The position numbers and the translations under genes are program-made. Positions 33,968 to 47,113 of a DNA stretch of 64,000 bases are shown one piece after another. The notes below the pieces were generated by a model that saw only the letters and a program-made list of their open reading frames with translations, did not search any database and was not told where the DNA came from. Location: contig CM069432.1 in NCBI GenBank assembly GCA_035610365.1, forward strand, positions 184,807,027-184,871,026, read 5' to 3'. The stretch's first letter is position 1, and the number at the start of each line of letters is the position of its first letter. This DNA is from Aquatica leii (lineage: Eukaryota > Arthropoda > Insecta > Coleoptera > Lampyridae).

Positions 33968-35794
33968 CATTTTCACAAACGTAGTCTAAATACAATTTTT
34001 TTCACTATTAGAAATATTAAAACTTTTTTATATTTTACTAAATCAAATTTAAAATTTTAAAATGTTAATTTCAAATTAAAAATCAAGTTAGTGATTGTAA
34101 CAGTTAAGCGCAAACTTCAAATAACTTATATTTGATCAATATCTATATATAATATCAATTTAATTTGTTTAATAAACGTTTTATATTATTAAAATAGCAT
34201 TAAGTAAAATCGAGCATCATCAAGTACAAAAATAAATGGTTATTTTGACAATGTCAAATTACTTGTATAAAAAGTTGAACAAATAACTACTATTTATTTT
34301 ATTTAAAATCTCTTAATTGTAGTTTTGGTAGATTTTTTATGTACAAGGTAATCAATTTTAAAAGTTATAATCTTGTTCTTAATTCAAAAATACTTGTTTT
34401 ATAGTTAAAATTGTGGCTTCTTGCAAACTTTACTAAAACGGTATCATAATATTAATAAAATCTAATCTTAGACATGTTTATCGTTTTTTAACATAATCTT
34501 TTTTATTTTGTTTACTTGTAAATTTATTTTCTGATTCAGTAACCAAATTAAACTAAATTATTTCTAGCAGTACAAAGCTACGTAATGTGTGCTTTAAAAT
34601 GCAAAGAAATTTTTTTAAAAGTATTTGAATTTAAAGTATTCACTTTAGTTTAATAATAAATTGATTCAATTTTTAAAAGACAAAATCAGCAAATACAAAT
34701 GGAAATAGAAAGAATCTTGTCAAAATCTGACTGAAATACGTAGTACTCCTCAGAGAAATCAGGTCGCTGTTTAAGCTCTATATAGCTATTGATTTAATAC
34801 AAGACCAGTTTTTATTAAAGCAGTGCCTTTTCCGCGGGCTTTAAGTACGTCGTTACGTTATGAAAATTACAACAAAAATAAATTATTAAACACATAATTT
34901 AGTTCAAAGGCGACTTTGTTTTATAATTTTGAAATAGTGTAACATTAAACTTAAACAAGTTTTGAAGATTAAAATAAACAAGCTCGTTGCTTATTTAATT
35001 TAAATTTTAAATTAATTATGTATTTCTTAAAATATGTATTCAAACAATAACAATGACAATTAATTAGTAATTTTTAATTAGTTTATGAGCGCGTTATCTA
35101 CATAATGTAGAAAATTTAATTTTCTACGCGTAGAAAATAACAATTCTATTCATGACACATTTGATGTGAAAAATTATGTAGCATAGATACATAGATTATG
35201 TAGAATATATAGAGCATGTAGAATATCTACAAAATACACATTAAATGCAAGAAATAAACCATTTAAAAGTAAAGTAAATTCTGGAATTGCGGCAAGTTTC
35301 AAAAAAAGAAAAAATAAATAATTAATGCTTACTGTGCTATCAAACATAAAAACACCTTGTAAAATATACGTGACACAAATTACAAACTATCAAGTATTTC
35401 TTTATGAATTTTGTTAACATTTTCGTTAAATTTTACCTTGTTACTCTTTATGTTCTTTTTAAGTTTTAGAAGAATCTAATTAAATTGTTTCTATTTGATT
35501 TACAGCAGTTACTTTTTGTTTTTATAGTTAAAAATAGTATTACTTAATAATTAAATTTGTTTTTTGTATTACAGTTTTAAACCATGGAAAGCAAACATGA
35601 AAAAATTGTTTATTTTGAAGCACGAATATTCTTAAGGTCATTGATTTTTTTGATAAACAAATAATAACTGCTCAGTGATCACACCTAATCAAAAAAGCTT
35701 TTGACTTTATAATTGCTACAATAGAAAAGTTTATAAGTCTTTGCTATCATATTTCGTTTAATTTACTTATGAATGTGCATCCAAGTGTTTTCCC
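33968..35794. other. AT-rich stretch without recognisable genes
   Basis: Nothing identified beyond short palindromes such as TAGAAAATTTAATTTTCTA near 35108. Confidence 0.45.
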
Positions 35795-35960
35795 TAGCTT
35801 CGATAAAAGAAAACCGTCCAGTGATTCACTTTAGTGTCATTTTTACAATTACATTGACATTATTTGCTTTACAATGTTTGTACGTTGTGGTTTTAGTCCG
35901 CAGTTTATTCAAAACATATTAAGTATAAAATTAGTTCACAACGTTGCACCTCTCTATAGG
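35795..35960 (+). repeat. degenerate copy of the 342-bp hammerhead satellite
   Basis: The order AAGAAAACCGTCCAGTGATTC, ACAATTACATTGACATT, ACAATGTTTGTACGTTGTGG and TTTTAGTCCGCAGTTTATTC follows the plus-strand array unit from the ribozyme GAAA box to the CGACGAATAATTC block. The core upstream of it is not recognisable. Confidence 0.55.
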
Positions 35961-38900
35961 TATTTACAATTTAATTGTTGCCTTCTTATTTAATATTTAG
36001 TTTTCTGAAATTATCTTATTCAACTTTTCGAGTATAGATTTCTCAAATGTCAGGCTATTTTTTATGGGAGTGTGTTAACTTTATTCCAGTTTGTCTGAAG
36101 ATTAACAATTTCATAGCCGCTGTTGCCAAACGCTTTTGATATAATATATCAGTGCGCCAAAATACAAGTGGTTTTAGAACTTTTTTTTCACTTTACTAAA
36201 TTTTTTTTCTTCTGAATTTACACTGCGTTTGTGCTCTTGAAAACGTCTAGCATTGTTACACTCTGATAAGAATAATATGTTGTAAAAGCATATTTATTTG
36301 ATGCAATTTCTAATCTGTAGTCAAATAAAATTTTAATTTATCAGAAAGTTTTAATTATGTTTCTAAATTGAACTATTGTTCAACAGCTTCAGTCAGTAAG
36401 CAAGTTTTTCTTTGACAAGTGTTGATTAACTTACAAGTTTTATCAAAAAGTGACATTTTCTAATTTTTTTAATAAACCAGTTTTTTAAAAAATGTACGCA
36501 TCTGGATAAAAACACTAACGTGTCTCGCATAGTAATTTTAATTTATAATCACTTTTATCAATTTTTTTCACATTCGCATTATTAAATTCTTTAGTAACAA
36601 AAGTAAATGTGTCTTTTACCAAGTTACCTATTTTAGTCATAACACTTGCATTATTAGAGACTATTGCAGAAATAGATATACAATAGATTTATGTAGCCAA
36701 ATTAATTATCCAAATAAATTTTAATGTTTTCCTTTATTTTCTTTAGTTCTCTTTTAAAAAGACCTGGTTTTGTTCTATAAAATATTATTTATCTATCAAT
36801 ATTAGATATTGATTCATTATTTATTTATCATAAATTTTTGTTTTTTGTAGTTTTTCTGCTCAAAATTATTTAAAATGTCATTATGTGATACATTAACGGT
36901 TTCAGAAAAAGCCTGGTGTGGTCACCACACAACTTTTCTATAAGGAATGATGAAGGAATGTCTACATATTTTTTTTAAATTATGTTGTTATAAAACCGCT
37001 TTGAAGTAATATGTACACGTTTGTATTGATTTCCTAGCATGCTATAATTTTTTTTAATTTTTCTCGTCGATTATATTAAGGTATAACCGAAATATGGCAA
37101 ATTGAGCTTATGTTGTCATATCGACTTTCCACTTTGGTAGATCAGTAAAAATTATTATTTTTAATGTATCTTGCTTTCTCTTTAGGATATCAATTTTTTT
37201 TTCTAATAAGAATCGTCGCAGGCAGGATTTGAACCTATATTATATTTGTGAATTCATTTTTAATTATAAATAACTTATCTAATAAACTGTTCATGCTAAA
37301 GAAAATGTATTTGATTAAATTGTTAGAAAGAATTATCGTTATAAGAAATTATAAAAATAAATTGAATAATTTACATACGTACAAAATTATATAAGAAAAA
37401 TTGTTAAAAATGGCGAATACACCTAATTCCGGCTTTTTATCAGATCCGTTTTTTGATAGAACCGAGAAAATATGAAAAGCCAGCTCTATACCAAATTTGA
37501 AGTTACTAGGACTTTTGGTTCAAGAGTGATTGTAAGTACATCGTTACATACACACAGACATACAGACATCCCAAATTTTTTTGTCAAAATTACATTTTTC
37601 TGATTCAGGAAACCTTGAAACGTAAAATTATGCAAAAAAAATTGAAAAAAAATTAAGACTGGTATATTTTTCTTATAAGAAAGTAAAAATAAATGCAATT
37701 CGACAATCTGTTTATCTCATATCGCGCTCATAAGAAATCGAATCAACTTAAGAAGAAATGCTACCCACCAAAAATGCGCTTGTGAAAGTTGCTTTACAAA
37801 TGTTGTAATAATTTTTCAATACTATGGCAAATAAAAGAATTAGAGTCAATTTTCTGAATTTACTACAACTACAAATTAAAGGTTCAAGATAACCAGACTT
37901 TTTAAACAGATAGTGAATCAACGTTTAATTTTGACGTTTAACCGAGTTTTTATGTCGTATACTAAGCAAAATCTCTATGTTAGAACTGAAATATTATTGA
38001 TTAGAGACGAAGATATTTACAAACTAAGAGGCAATACAAAAAATATATTTTACTTTGTTTAAATTTAGTTAAAGGTCACACGAAACAAAAATATGAGTTA
38101 ACAAAAGTGTTACATGTAAGTGCCAAGCAACGAGATTGGAAAATCCATCCACTCTATCCGGAGTAAGGTTTTGTTGAAATGCGTTATTGGTTTTGAAGGC
38201 AAGAAATCAGGAGCAGACAAATTAATGCAACTGTATTTAAAACATGGTTTTTTAAATTCTTAACAAAATTACCTAAAAAAACTGTTTTTTTTAATAGACA
38301 AAGCGTACCATAGTCAAAAAGTAAAAAAATTCTTATATCAACATAAAAAATTGATACGATAAATGAGTTGCAATTAAAGATTATTACATTTATAACAGAC
38401 AGGGTTTAATCTGAGCTTTTACAGTTAATACAAAAATCAACATAATTTGTATACATTTGATGAAATGGCAAAGAAAGTTAACAAAGCAGCGTTACTATTG
38501 CTAATACATTATTGTTAACTAAATTTTATAAAACTAATGTGAACTCAAGTTAAGGGGGTTTTGTACAATGTACAGGAAACACACTGTACAATTGGAAAAT
38601 GTGAAAAGATTTGGCATTGATTACGACTTTAGAAATAAATATTTAAAAAGTTAAGTTTGTGAAATGAAGCTTCTGCGTAATATAATTTAACTAGTGTTAA
38701 TTTTTTTCATACATTAATACTTTAGCTATGAAAAAATGTTTTTTAATTTTACCTGTTTTCGTTAAAATATAATATCCAAACAGTAAGCAGTATCGAAAGA
38801 ATCAAAAAATTCCTCAAATTCAATACTCGATAACAATAAAATCCTACTGTGAAAAAATCTTCATCTATAAAAATGTAGCTCTAATCTATGTCAAAAGTTT

Positions 38901-40039
38901 CAGATTATATTTATGTATATAAAATTTATTTTTTTTTATTGCGTTTGCGTCAAAAATTTTAGAATAATTATCTTCAAATAAGTAGAGTTGTTTTTTTTAA
39001 TTTTGTCTAAGGCCTTAAATAAAAAAGTCAATTTTTAAAAATCGAAAAAATAAGATTAAATTTCATAACGGGAACAAACAAACATAAATTAATTACTTTT
39101 TTTTAATTTTGAGAAATAACTTCAAAAAACATTTGTTTAAAATTTGCTGAATAAAAGTTTATCTTTTTTTACTTAGAGATGACAAGCGTTTAAAAGAGCA
39201 TTTTTAACTGCCATTTTCTTATTAATAACTGTACAATCTATATTTAAAATATATCTACTAGACTTGATTAGATATGGTCAATAAAAGTCTACTAGCAAAC
39301 AAAAGCAATTTTTTAAACAAAACAAAATTAGTTTTAAAAGAAATCAAAATTTGGAATTTCAGAAATATAATTTTATTACTGTTATACATACAACTTTTAA
39401 TTAACGTTTAAATAAAATCTTATTGCTATACACTTCGTTTGGTTCTTCAACTTTATGTTAAGTACTTTGGATTTTTTCGGTTCTGTTCATAAGGTATAGA
39501 ATTTATCAGTGTCATTACAAAATTTATATTTATTATATTTTGCAATTCTTTTTATATTTAGGTAAAAATTACATTTTATACGAAAACGTCACATTCACTA
39601 GATATTTTTGTTAAAATTGTCGTATTCGCTTTATCTTTTAAACTGGTTTGTTAATTCAATGGCCATATTTCAAAAATTTTTATATTTGAATTCAAATGTG
39701 ATAAACGTTTTTCAGCGTTTTAAACAGGAATGTTTAGAACGTATTATTTTTAACATTTACGTATCTTATTTTCTGCTTATTTAAGTCTACAAGTTAAACA
39801 TGTTCTATTTTCAAAGTGCATTAAATTTAGTTTTTAAAATCAGTGTAAAAATATTCTTTCTAAATGCTTTTAATTAGTGAATTATTTGAATCTTTTTGCA
39901 AAAACGTATACTAAAATCAGTGTACAGGGTATTGGAAATTAATGGAAATGTTAGTCAATCAGTAGAAATTAATAGAAAGCAATGGAAGTCATTGGAAATC
40001 TTTAGAAGTTATTTAAAATCTTTGGAAACTATTGTAACT
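35961..40039. other. AT-rich stretch without recognisable genes
   Basis: No domain-bearing frame. 39925-40025 has an irregular run of TGGAAAT-like words about 16 bases apart. 37211-37235 resembles a decayed tRNA T-arm on the minus strand. Confidence 0.45.
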
Positions 40040-41290
40040 CAATTGCCCAGGACACGGATTGAAACTGTTACAGTCGCAAAATTAAAACAATTGCTTCATT
40101 GAATTGTGAATTAATTGAAAAGGTTCTGATTTTTCGTAATCATTTTTAAATTGTTTCACTACTTGCAATTTCTTTCCAGTAATTTGTTAAAATCGAATAT
40201 TTTTTGAATAACTAGAATTGTTTGAAGATAGATTAAATAAAATTGAATTAGTTTCAAAACAGTAAAATTGTTTTAAAATTGTTTTAGTAAAAAGGTATAC
40301 TTTGTGATTAGTCAGCATTAGTCGTTGTTATCCTTTTGATTAGTGTTGCCAACACTTGCGCTGCTGGTAGATATTTTTTTCACTTGTTCGGTTATCGTTT
40401 AATAAGTGATGCTGTGTGAACAATAAACGGTCGAAACACTTTATTATAATCTATAAATGTAGTCAATGTTATCATCATTTTTGTTCTTTATATATCATGT
40501 TTTAATTTGTTTAAAAAGAATACAAATTAGCACACATGGTGTGCGTAAATCTAGAATTAGTTAAGGTTCTAGTCTCATTAACTACAGTTCAAGTTTTCTA
40601 TACGATTATGCACAGCTAAAGGTATTCACACTGTTTTTATATATATATTTTTTTTTTATGACTAAAGTGATATTTACATTTGATTTGTGTTTTTTTGGTT
40701 AACAAAATGTAATTAATTTTGTGTAACTCATTGATTATGTATATAAATAAAATATTTATTTCTATGTTACAGAGGCCGTTAAAAGTTGCTTCCCAACACT
40801 AACTGATGCACTTGTTAAGGCTTCTTTAATAAGAACATTGGGATATTTAAAAAATAATTAATAAACAATCTGGTTATTTGCTAAACCTAAACCTATTTAT
40901 ATTTATTGTACAATAAAATTTGAAACCTGCATTTGAAATATTATGAATTTAATGGTACGGTTTATTATGAATTTAATGGTTTTATTTTAAAACAAAAACT
41001 AATGTGTCATTATATTATCGAAAGAATGGTGTCAATTAATTATTGAAACAAAAAAATCATATATTTATTGATCATTTAGCATCTATTTAAGAACGAAGCT
41101 TTTAAAACGTAAACCAAATGCAACATTTATTTTGCAACTGATTTAAATTTAAATATCCGAAACTATACTGATTTAGACAAGTGAAACAACAATAGACATA
41201 GCTATTTTATTGCACTTGAATTTCTTTTATGTTTAAAACAGGAGCGAAACATAACTTTTTGTTTTGAAACTGTTACTTAACATTATCAAA
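40040..41290 (-). repeat. inverted diverged relative of 1600-2840 (PLE family B terminal part)
   Basis: Blocks match the complement of 1600-2840 in reverse order, including GGATTGAAACTGTTACAGTC, TTTGTGATTAGTCAGCATTA, TATACGATTATGCACAGCTA and AAACGTAAACCAAATGCAAC. No coding remnant or hammerhead core was found at its end. Confidence 0.65.
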
Positions 41291-42771
41291 CTAGGTGACT
41301 AATACACATACGCAAGTCAATGTCATCCACCTCCGTCGATATTATAGTAATAATTTAGAAAAAGTTATTTATTTTTTATGTTCCAATAACATATCGATAT
41401 ACCGACTGTGCTAAATCATTGGAAGGTTGGGTTGTCAAGGACAACATTTTCTGCTTAATTTGTAGTACCTTTTATTCGATGTAACGTTCGCTGTGATTGT
41501 ACTTCAAATAAGAAAGATATGACCTAAGGCGTTTTGGTAGTCATCAGAAGGTAAAAATAATATAAAGTATATTATGGATTTTTACAAAAACAAAACGTAA
41601 ATGTATGACGTATAACATAAGTGAATTACAGAAGCTTCTGTTAAAGCTTGACAAAATAATAACGAGAAAATGTCACAACCATGCGCTATCTCTAAAAAAT
41701 GTTTTCTGCAATGAGTTTTTTTGCCTTCGACCACAGTTTTGGAGTTTTTTTTTTAAAGACGACAAAAAACATTTCTTTAGGGAGGCAAAATTGTCTGAGC
41801 AGTCTATGAACGTAGATCCTTATTTTTGTCTGAGCGCGTCTGAGTTCTGGTCTTTGTTAATTCAAATTATTAAAATATTTATTTTTGACTGTCCAATATT
41901 TATAACGCTTCTCATGAAATCTGCCACTAAACCCCAGTATCTGTTTTTTTCTAAAATTGTTATAGAACTAATCGGACTGAGTTAATATGCTGTTATAAAA
42001 AGATTAAGAAACTTAAAAACCAGCGACTAACTTAGTTTGATTCTCCTCTTACAATAAATTACAAAAACACCAAAACAACTAAATAAGACCCAAAACAGGC
42101 CTTGTTTAAATCTGTTAATCACTGAAAAAAACCATTAGCAAAAACACTGATTCTAACAATAAATTATTTATTTCTAACAAGATAGAATAGGCGTTAAAAC
42201 AAAAAATATAAAAGTAGACTAATAACAATTATAAATTTATCTACTAATACCCCAACTATAATATCAATATAGGCCCTATCGATCAGGCACCACACTATAC
42301 AACTAATTATATTCAGTTGCTAAAAAAGAATTATAAGTGATTGGTTTTAATACAAATTAAATAGTAGTTGAACAATTAGTTTTTTTTACCATACAGTAGA
42401 TGAACAAGTCAATAAAATTTTGATGATGAATTGTAAACAGTATCAGCACAAAAACTTACTCAACCGACAATTCTTCGTCACAAGTAGTAAAGTTTACTAC
42501 TTTCTTTTTATTTGATTATTTGGACAAAATATGCGTAGTATATAATAATGTACTCAAACGACAATACATAAAATTAGAACCTATTCAAAGTTTGCAATTA
42601 AGCCAGTACGATCGATGGTGTGGTTACATATAATAAATGTTTTGTTTAACGCTAACGGTTAACTGATAAAATTGAATACGATTAAAAATTATACGATACT
42701 ACTAAGTAGTATGCATAAAACTGACATAATTAGTTAGCGAATGCGATACAATCACAAAGAAAAACGCTATG
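41291..42771. other. AT-rich stretch with one unassigned open frame
   Basis: 41605-41985 (plus) is open for 126 codons, long for this composition, but the peptide (rich in F, L, K, S; FWSFFFKDDKKHFFREAKL) matches no family I know. It may be chance or an old remnant. Confidence 0.3.
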
Positions 42772-42776
42772 ATAAG

Positions 42777-42926
42777 TGTATTGGTAGAAGATACGGCAAC
42801 CGCGCTGTAAGAATTTGTGTGTATAACTTCAGAAACATCTATGTAATCATATAACTTGAATTCGTTGTTAATAAAGCATTACAGGTATAAAACGATTATT
42901 ATTCTCATTTAGTTGGTGATCAAACA
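42777..42926 (+). repeat. gypsy 5' LTR
   Basis: Contains GATACGGCAACCGCG, an AATAAAG polyadenylation-like signal and ends GATCAAACA. Preceded by ATAAG. Confidence 0.88.
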
Positions 42927-43087
42927 TGATAGCAGCGGTAGGATGCAGGTGTATTTAAAGCCTACAAAAATAAATTCCACTATCGTTTTTTTTCGAGGAG
43001 AAAAAGCATTATAACCTCACTTAAGTGCAAGCACGTGCTAAATTTTTCTTTGTTCAAACAAACAAAAAAAAGCAGAGACCTGAAATC

Positions 43088-44054
43088 ATGACAGAGGAAG
43101 AGCATTCAATAAATAATACGAATCCATTACCAATAGCAGTGCAAGTATGCCCACCAGAAAAATTTCATTTTAGTTCTCCTTTAACGTGACCACAATGACG
43201 TAAGAGATTTGAGAGGTATATGTCAGTATCTGGCTTAATGAATAAAACTGATAAGGAGAAAATAGATATCCTTGTATACATAATGGAAGTGGAGTCCGAA
43301 AACATACTGCTGCAGTTTCCGAAAGCACCCGTGACATATCTAGAAACGTTAGAAAAATTTGAATCGCACTTTATTCCGATACGAAACATTATCTTTGAAA
43401 GATACAAGTTTAATTCAAGAGTACAAATTCCTGGTGAACCAATGGAGAATTTTATAACAAGTTTGCATTCGTTGGCGGAACATTGTGAATATGGATTTTT
43501 AACAGATGATTTAACTCATGATAGAATTGTGGTAGGAATGTTGAATAAGAAAACAAGTGAACGATTGCAGTTGCAGGCAAAATTAACTTTAAATGAATGT
43601 GTTTTACCAACAAAACAAGCGGAACTACAAGCATGTCAGAGTCGAGAAATAAAGTCAACCACTGGTTCAGTAAATGCTAGTCATCTTTCAAGTTTAAAAG
43701 TTGAAAAATCAAGAAATGAATCAGCAAAAATTGGTAATGCGGTGACTTCAAATCAACCATATGGAAATTTCAAAAATTGTAGAGCTAAATCTAATATAAA
43801 TTCTTCTTATAAACCAACGGGGAAAAAGTGCCCATTTTGCGGTCTTCAGTGTCATGCTAGAAAAAGATGTCCTGCAAATAAAACAATATTTTGCAAATGC
43901 AGAAAGTTGGGCCGGCCATTGGTCGTCAGTCTGCAAAAATTCAGGTTACAATCATCAAGTCCGATCATTACAAGTAAGTGCACCAGAGGAAACATTGGAT
44001 ATTGAAAATGTATTTGTTGGTATCATAAATGAAAATGTTAGCAGTAATGAATGA
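43088..44054 (+). pseudogene. gypsy gag
   Basis: Starts at ATG 43088 (MTEEEHS). Two in-frame TGA codons at 43187-43189 and 43196-43198 break the N-terminus. From 43220 the frame continues as a gag capsid-like region (KTDKEKIDILVYIMEVESE, GEPMENFITSLHSLAEHCEYG) to a CCHC knuckle (CPFCGLQCHARKRC). A shift near 43905 moves the second knuckle (GHWSSVC) into another frame, which ends at 44054. Confidence 0.85.
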
Positions 44055-44322
44055 ATTTTATCTATATATGTTAATCAGCTTAATAAGAATGTAAATTTTC
44101 TTATAGATACGGGGGCAGATATTAGTTGTATACCATTTGATGTATTAGATTCTAGATTGATAAATAGGCTTTGTAAAACTGACAAATGTGTAACTGGTCC
44201 GTCGGGAATTAAGTTAAATATATTAGGTTTTCTAGCTGTAACTTTGAGCTACTTAGATAGACAGCTTCATATTCAGCTGTATGTTATTCGTGATTTGTCT
44301 AAACCTATTTTAGACATGTAGA
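44053..44322 (+). pseudogene. gypsy aspartic protease
   Basis: Directly after the gag stop the same frame reads VNFLIDTGADISCIP, the retropepsin active site (DTGAD at 44106-44120). Then come IKLNILGFLAVTL and the terminal VIRDLSKPILDM before a TAG. There is no start codon; it would be made as part of a polyprotein. Length is normal for the domain. Confidence 0.82.
44114..44121 (+). other. end of the protease active-site motif
   Basis: The codons for G-A-D of the DTGAD motif are intact, unlike the RT catalytic motif further on. Confidence 0.6.
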
Positions 44323-44389
44323 TATACTCAAACTTGAAATTCCCTAGTTTAATAATGATGCGATACAAATTACTTTAAATTCACTAAAT

Positions 44390-45364
44390 GTGAGTAAGTA
44401 CTATGATAAAAAAATGATCGAGGAAACTTATAAAAAAGTTTTTGAATCGGTTGGAAGTTTTAAAACAGAAATGAAAATAAAAACAATTAAAGATGTACAA
44501 CCGTATGTACAGTCAGTTCTCCGCGTAGTACCAATTCCTTTACTAGAACCACTAAAAGAGGAAATAGAGCGCCTACAACGTCTTGATATAATAGAACCAG
44601 CTGATTATCATAAAGAATGGGTTAACCCCATTGTAGTCGTAAAGAAAGGTAAAAAGATTAGGTTATGCGTGGATTATACTCGTTTAAATAAGGCAGTATT
44701 GCGTTCACATTACCCAATTGGAAAAGTAGAAACACTTTTAACTCGCATAGCTAGATCTAAATATTTTACTAAGCTCGATACAAATTCGGGATTTTGTCAG
44801 ATTTGTTTAGACAAACAATCTCAGTTATAAACTTGTTTTATCACACTTTTTAGAAGATTTATTTTCAAAAGATTGTCTTTCGGTATAACTTGTGCCTCAT
44901 AATATGTTTCAATGTTACCAAATAAAATCTTATTAGGTATTGACGGCGTTATCAATCATATTGGTGATATATTAATTCATGCGCATACGATTAAAAAACA
45001 TAATGAAATACTTATGGAAGTACTAAACCGTATCCAAGAGGAAAGTATTACTCTTAATAAGGATAAATGCATCTTAAGTGCAAAATCACTAACCTTTTTA
45101 GGTCACAAAATTAATGAGAAAGTTATCGCGGTGGATCCAGAAAAAATTATTTTAATTAAGTTATTTCCGGAGCCTAAGAATACAAATGAATTATTACAAT
45201 TTTTAGGTATAATAAATTTTTCTAGTAGGTTCATACCTGACCAATTTTTGATATTAGAACCCCTAACATCTTTGTTAAAAAAAATGTTCTGTTTGTGTGG
45301 GATACACCTCAAAAACGAGCTTTTAAGAGTTACTGCAAGAAAGCTCATGTTTAGCTCATTTTGA
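44390..45364 (+). pseudogene. gypsy reverse transcriptase with altered catalytic motif
   Basis: 44390-44830 reads PLKEEIERLQRLDIIEPAD, WVNPIVVVKKGKKIRLCVDY and FTKLDTNSGFCQI, the last holding the first catalytic aspartate. A shift and a stop follow. From 44912 the frame reads VINHIGDILIHAHT, where the family has a YxDD box. Here it is HIGD (44957-44968), so one of the two catalytic aspartates and the tyrosine are changed. LTFLGHKINEKVIAVDPEK and LLQFLGIINFSSRFIP follow, as in the gypsy RT connection. Confidence 0.88.
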
Positions 45365-45918
45365 TACATCTAAACAAATTTCTATTTCTGCGGACACTTC
45401 TTCATACGGCATAGGGGCGTGTTTAATTCAGTCGGGCAACGGTAGCAAAGAAATCGTTTCTTATGCATCGCGTTTATTATCAGAAACAGAAAAACGGTAC
45501 GCGCAGATAGAGCGTGAAGCACTAACTTTAACTTGGGCGTGCGATAAGTTTCACGAGTATATTTCAGGGCTGGTTATCTTTATCGAAACAGACCATAAAC
45601 CCTTAATTCAAGTGTTACAAAGTAAGCCAATTGATGAATTAACACCGCGTTTACAAAGATTCCGCATACGCTTTATGCGTTTTGACTATAAAATATATTA
45701 TTCGCCTGGTAAGGATTTAGTAGTAACGGACGCGCTTTCAAGAAATGTTTCAGATAATGCGGCAGTGCCTATTTCCGATAAACTATCAGAAGAAGTAGAA
45801 GCACACGTAGGTCTCGTAGTCGATAATTTTTTTGTAAAATGTAACTTCCTGGAAGAAATAAAAGTAGAACAATCGAATTATATTTGCAATAAATTAAAAC
45901 AATATTCTCTGGAAGGAT
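45360..45918 (+). pseudogene. gypsy RNase H
   Basis: Frame shifted relative to the RT end. Reads ISISADTSSYGIGACLIQ (D), EKRYAQIEREALTLTWACDKF (E), FIETDHKPLIQVL (D), RLQRFRIRFMRFDY and YSPGKDLVVTDALSR. The catalytic residues are all present. The frame ends in TGA at 45918 after a linker to the integrase. Confidence 0.87.
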
Positions 45919-46012
45919 GAGCCAATAAACATAAATTAGAGGACAAATTAAGTCTATATTTTCAGGTCAACACAAATGTCTTGAGTTCTTACATTAAGGG
46001 CATTTAGAAGTA

Positions 46013-46609
46013 ATGAAATGTAGGTCTAGAGCAAAATCATCTGTTTGGTGGTTAGGTTTATCTACACAACTCGAAAATTTAATTCGTGCGTGTCTTAGAT
46101 GTGTAGAGCACAGAACAGACCCTAAAGAACAATTTATTAAAGATAAATTTCCCGACAAACCGTGGCAGAAAATAGCTATAGATTTATTTAAGTGCGAGTT
46201 TTCGTACTTAATAGTAACTGATTACTATTCCCGTTTTCTCGAACTTTTTAAAATGAGTAGTTTGACTGAGAGAAAGGTTATCTTAAAACTTAAAGAATTA
46301 TTTGCACAATATGGCATCCCAGATGTGGTTCGTTCTGATAATGGGCCACAGTTTTCTTCAGAATTTCAAGGGTTTGCAAAACAATACGGGTTTGAACACA
46401 TAACAAGTAGTCCTTATTTCGCTCAGTCGAATGGCTGTATTGAGGCGGCTGTCAAAGTAGTTAAAAGTTTATTAAAAAAGAACGACGACATAAATATAAG
46501 ATTACTGGCCTATCGGTCAACACCTTTAGAGTGCGGATTTAGTCCCTCAGAACTTCTAATGAATCGAAGGTTAAAAACTAAAAAAGGCCTGTTTTGCCTA
46601 GTTTGTTAA
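46013..46609 (+). pseudogene. gypsy integrase
   Basis: Starts inside the HHCC zinc-binding segment (SVWWLGLSTQLENLI, CLRCVEH). Its upstream histidines are in another frame near 45995. The core has QKIAIDLF (D), VRSDNGPQFSSEF (D) and QSNGCIEAAVKVVKSLL (E). It ends early at 46609 by a frameshift after the STPLECGFSPSELLM segment. Confidence 0.87.
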
Positions 46610-47060
46610 ATAAGCCTATAGATCACAAAATATTTGTAGAAAGAGAGGGTAATTTAAAAACAAAAAGTTTAAATCAATGTAATAAAAGACATAGGACCAG
46701 AGAATTGTCTGTTTTACAAAAGGGTGACAGTGTTTGAGTAACCGATTTGTCTACTTATGGTAGAGTTATCAAAAAATTAAAAGAACCGCGTTTATAGCTC
46801 ATTAAAACGGTGAATGGTGCGTATAAGAAAAATCGATGGCATTTAGTTTCCCTCCTTACTATAAGTGGTTCAAATTCACTGCAGTACTGTCAAACCCTAT
46901 TAGCGATAATCATACTGAAATTAATGTTATTAAAGAACATATTGATGAATCAAATGCAGAAGTGCTTAATGTAGTAATTAGTGAACACAATGAGAGGGAC
47001 AACAGTATAACTCCTACTAGTCCTAATAAGGAAACTCTGCCTGCTAGTTTCGTAATTTAA
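46610..47060 (+). pseudogene. gypsy integrase C-terminal tail
   Basis: Reads NKRHRTRELSVLQKGDSV up to a TGA at 46735-46737, then TYGRVIKKLKEPR, a stop, and LIKTVNGAYKKNRWHLV: the SH3-like C-terminal domain of gypsy integrase. It then degrades into 46836-47060 with no recognisable motif. Confidence 0.75.
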
Positions 47061-47096
47061 GAAAACCTGCTTATTTGAACGATTATGTACATGGCT

Positions 47097-47108
47097 AAAA
47101 TGGGGGGA
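47097..47108 (+). promoter_or_regulatory. gypsy polypurine tract
   Basis: AAAATGGGGGGA a few bases before the 3' LTR. Confidence 0.6.
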
Positions 47109-47113
47109 TTGAT

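Noticed and set aside
36915..36931. Palindrome-like GGTGTGGTCACCACAC
   Set aside because: A six-base stem with a three-base loop and no partner element or coding context; too short to interpret.
37205..37240. tRNA-like T-arm on the minus strand (GGTTCAAATCC)
   Set aside because: No anticodon or acceptor stem can be assembled around it. At most it is a decayed tRNA or SINE piece.
39925..40025. Short tandem TGGAAAT-like words
   Set aside because: The period is irregular (about 13-18 bases) and the words are short; it may reflect low complexity.
43187..46737. Several in-frame TGA codons suggesting an alternative genetic code
   Set aside because: They occur only in decayed elements that also have TAG, TAA and frameshifts. 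ORF1 of the non-LTR element and the right PLE copy use TGG normally and lack internal TGA.
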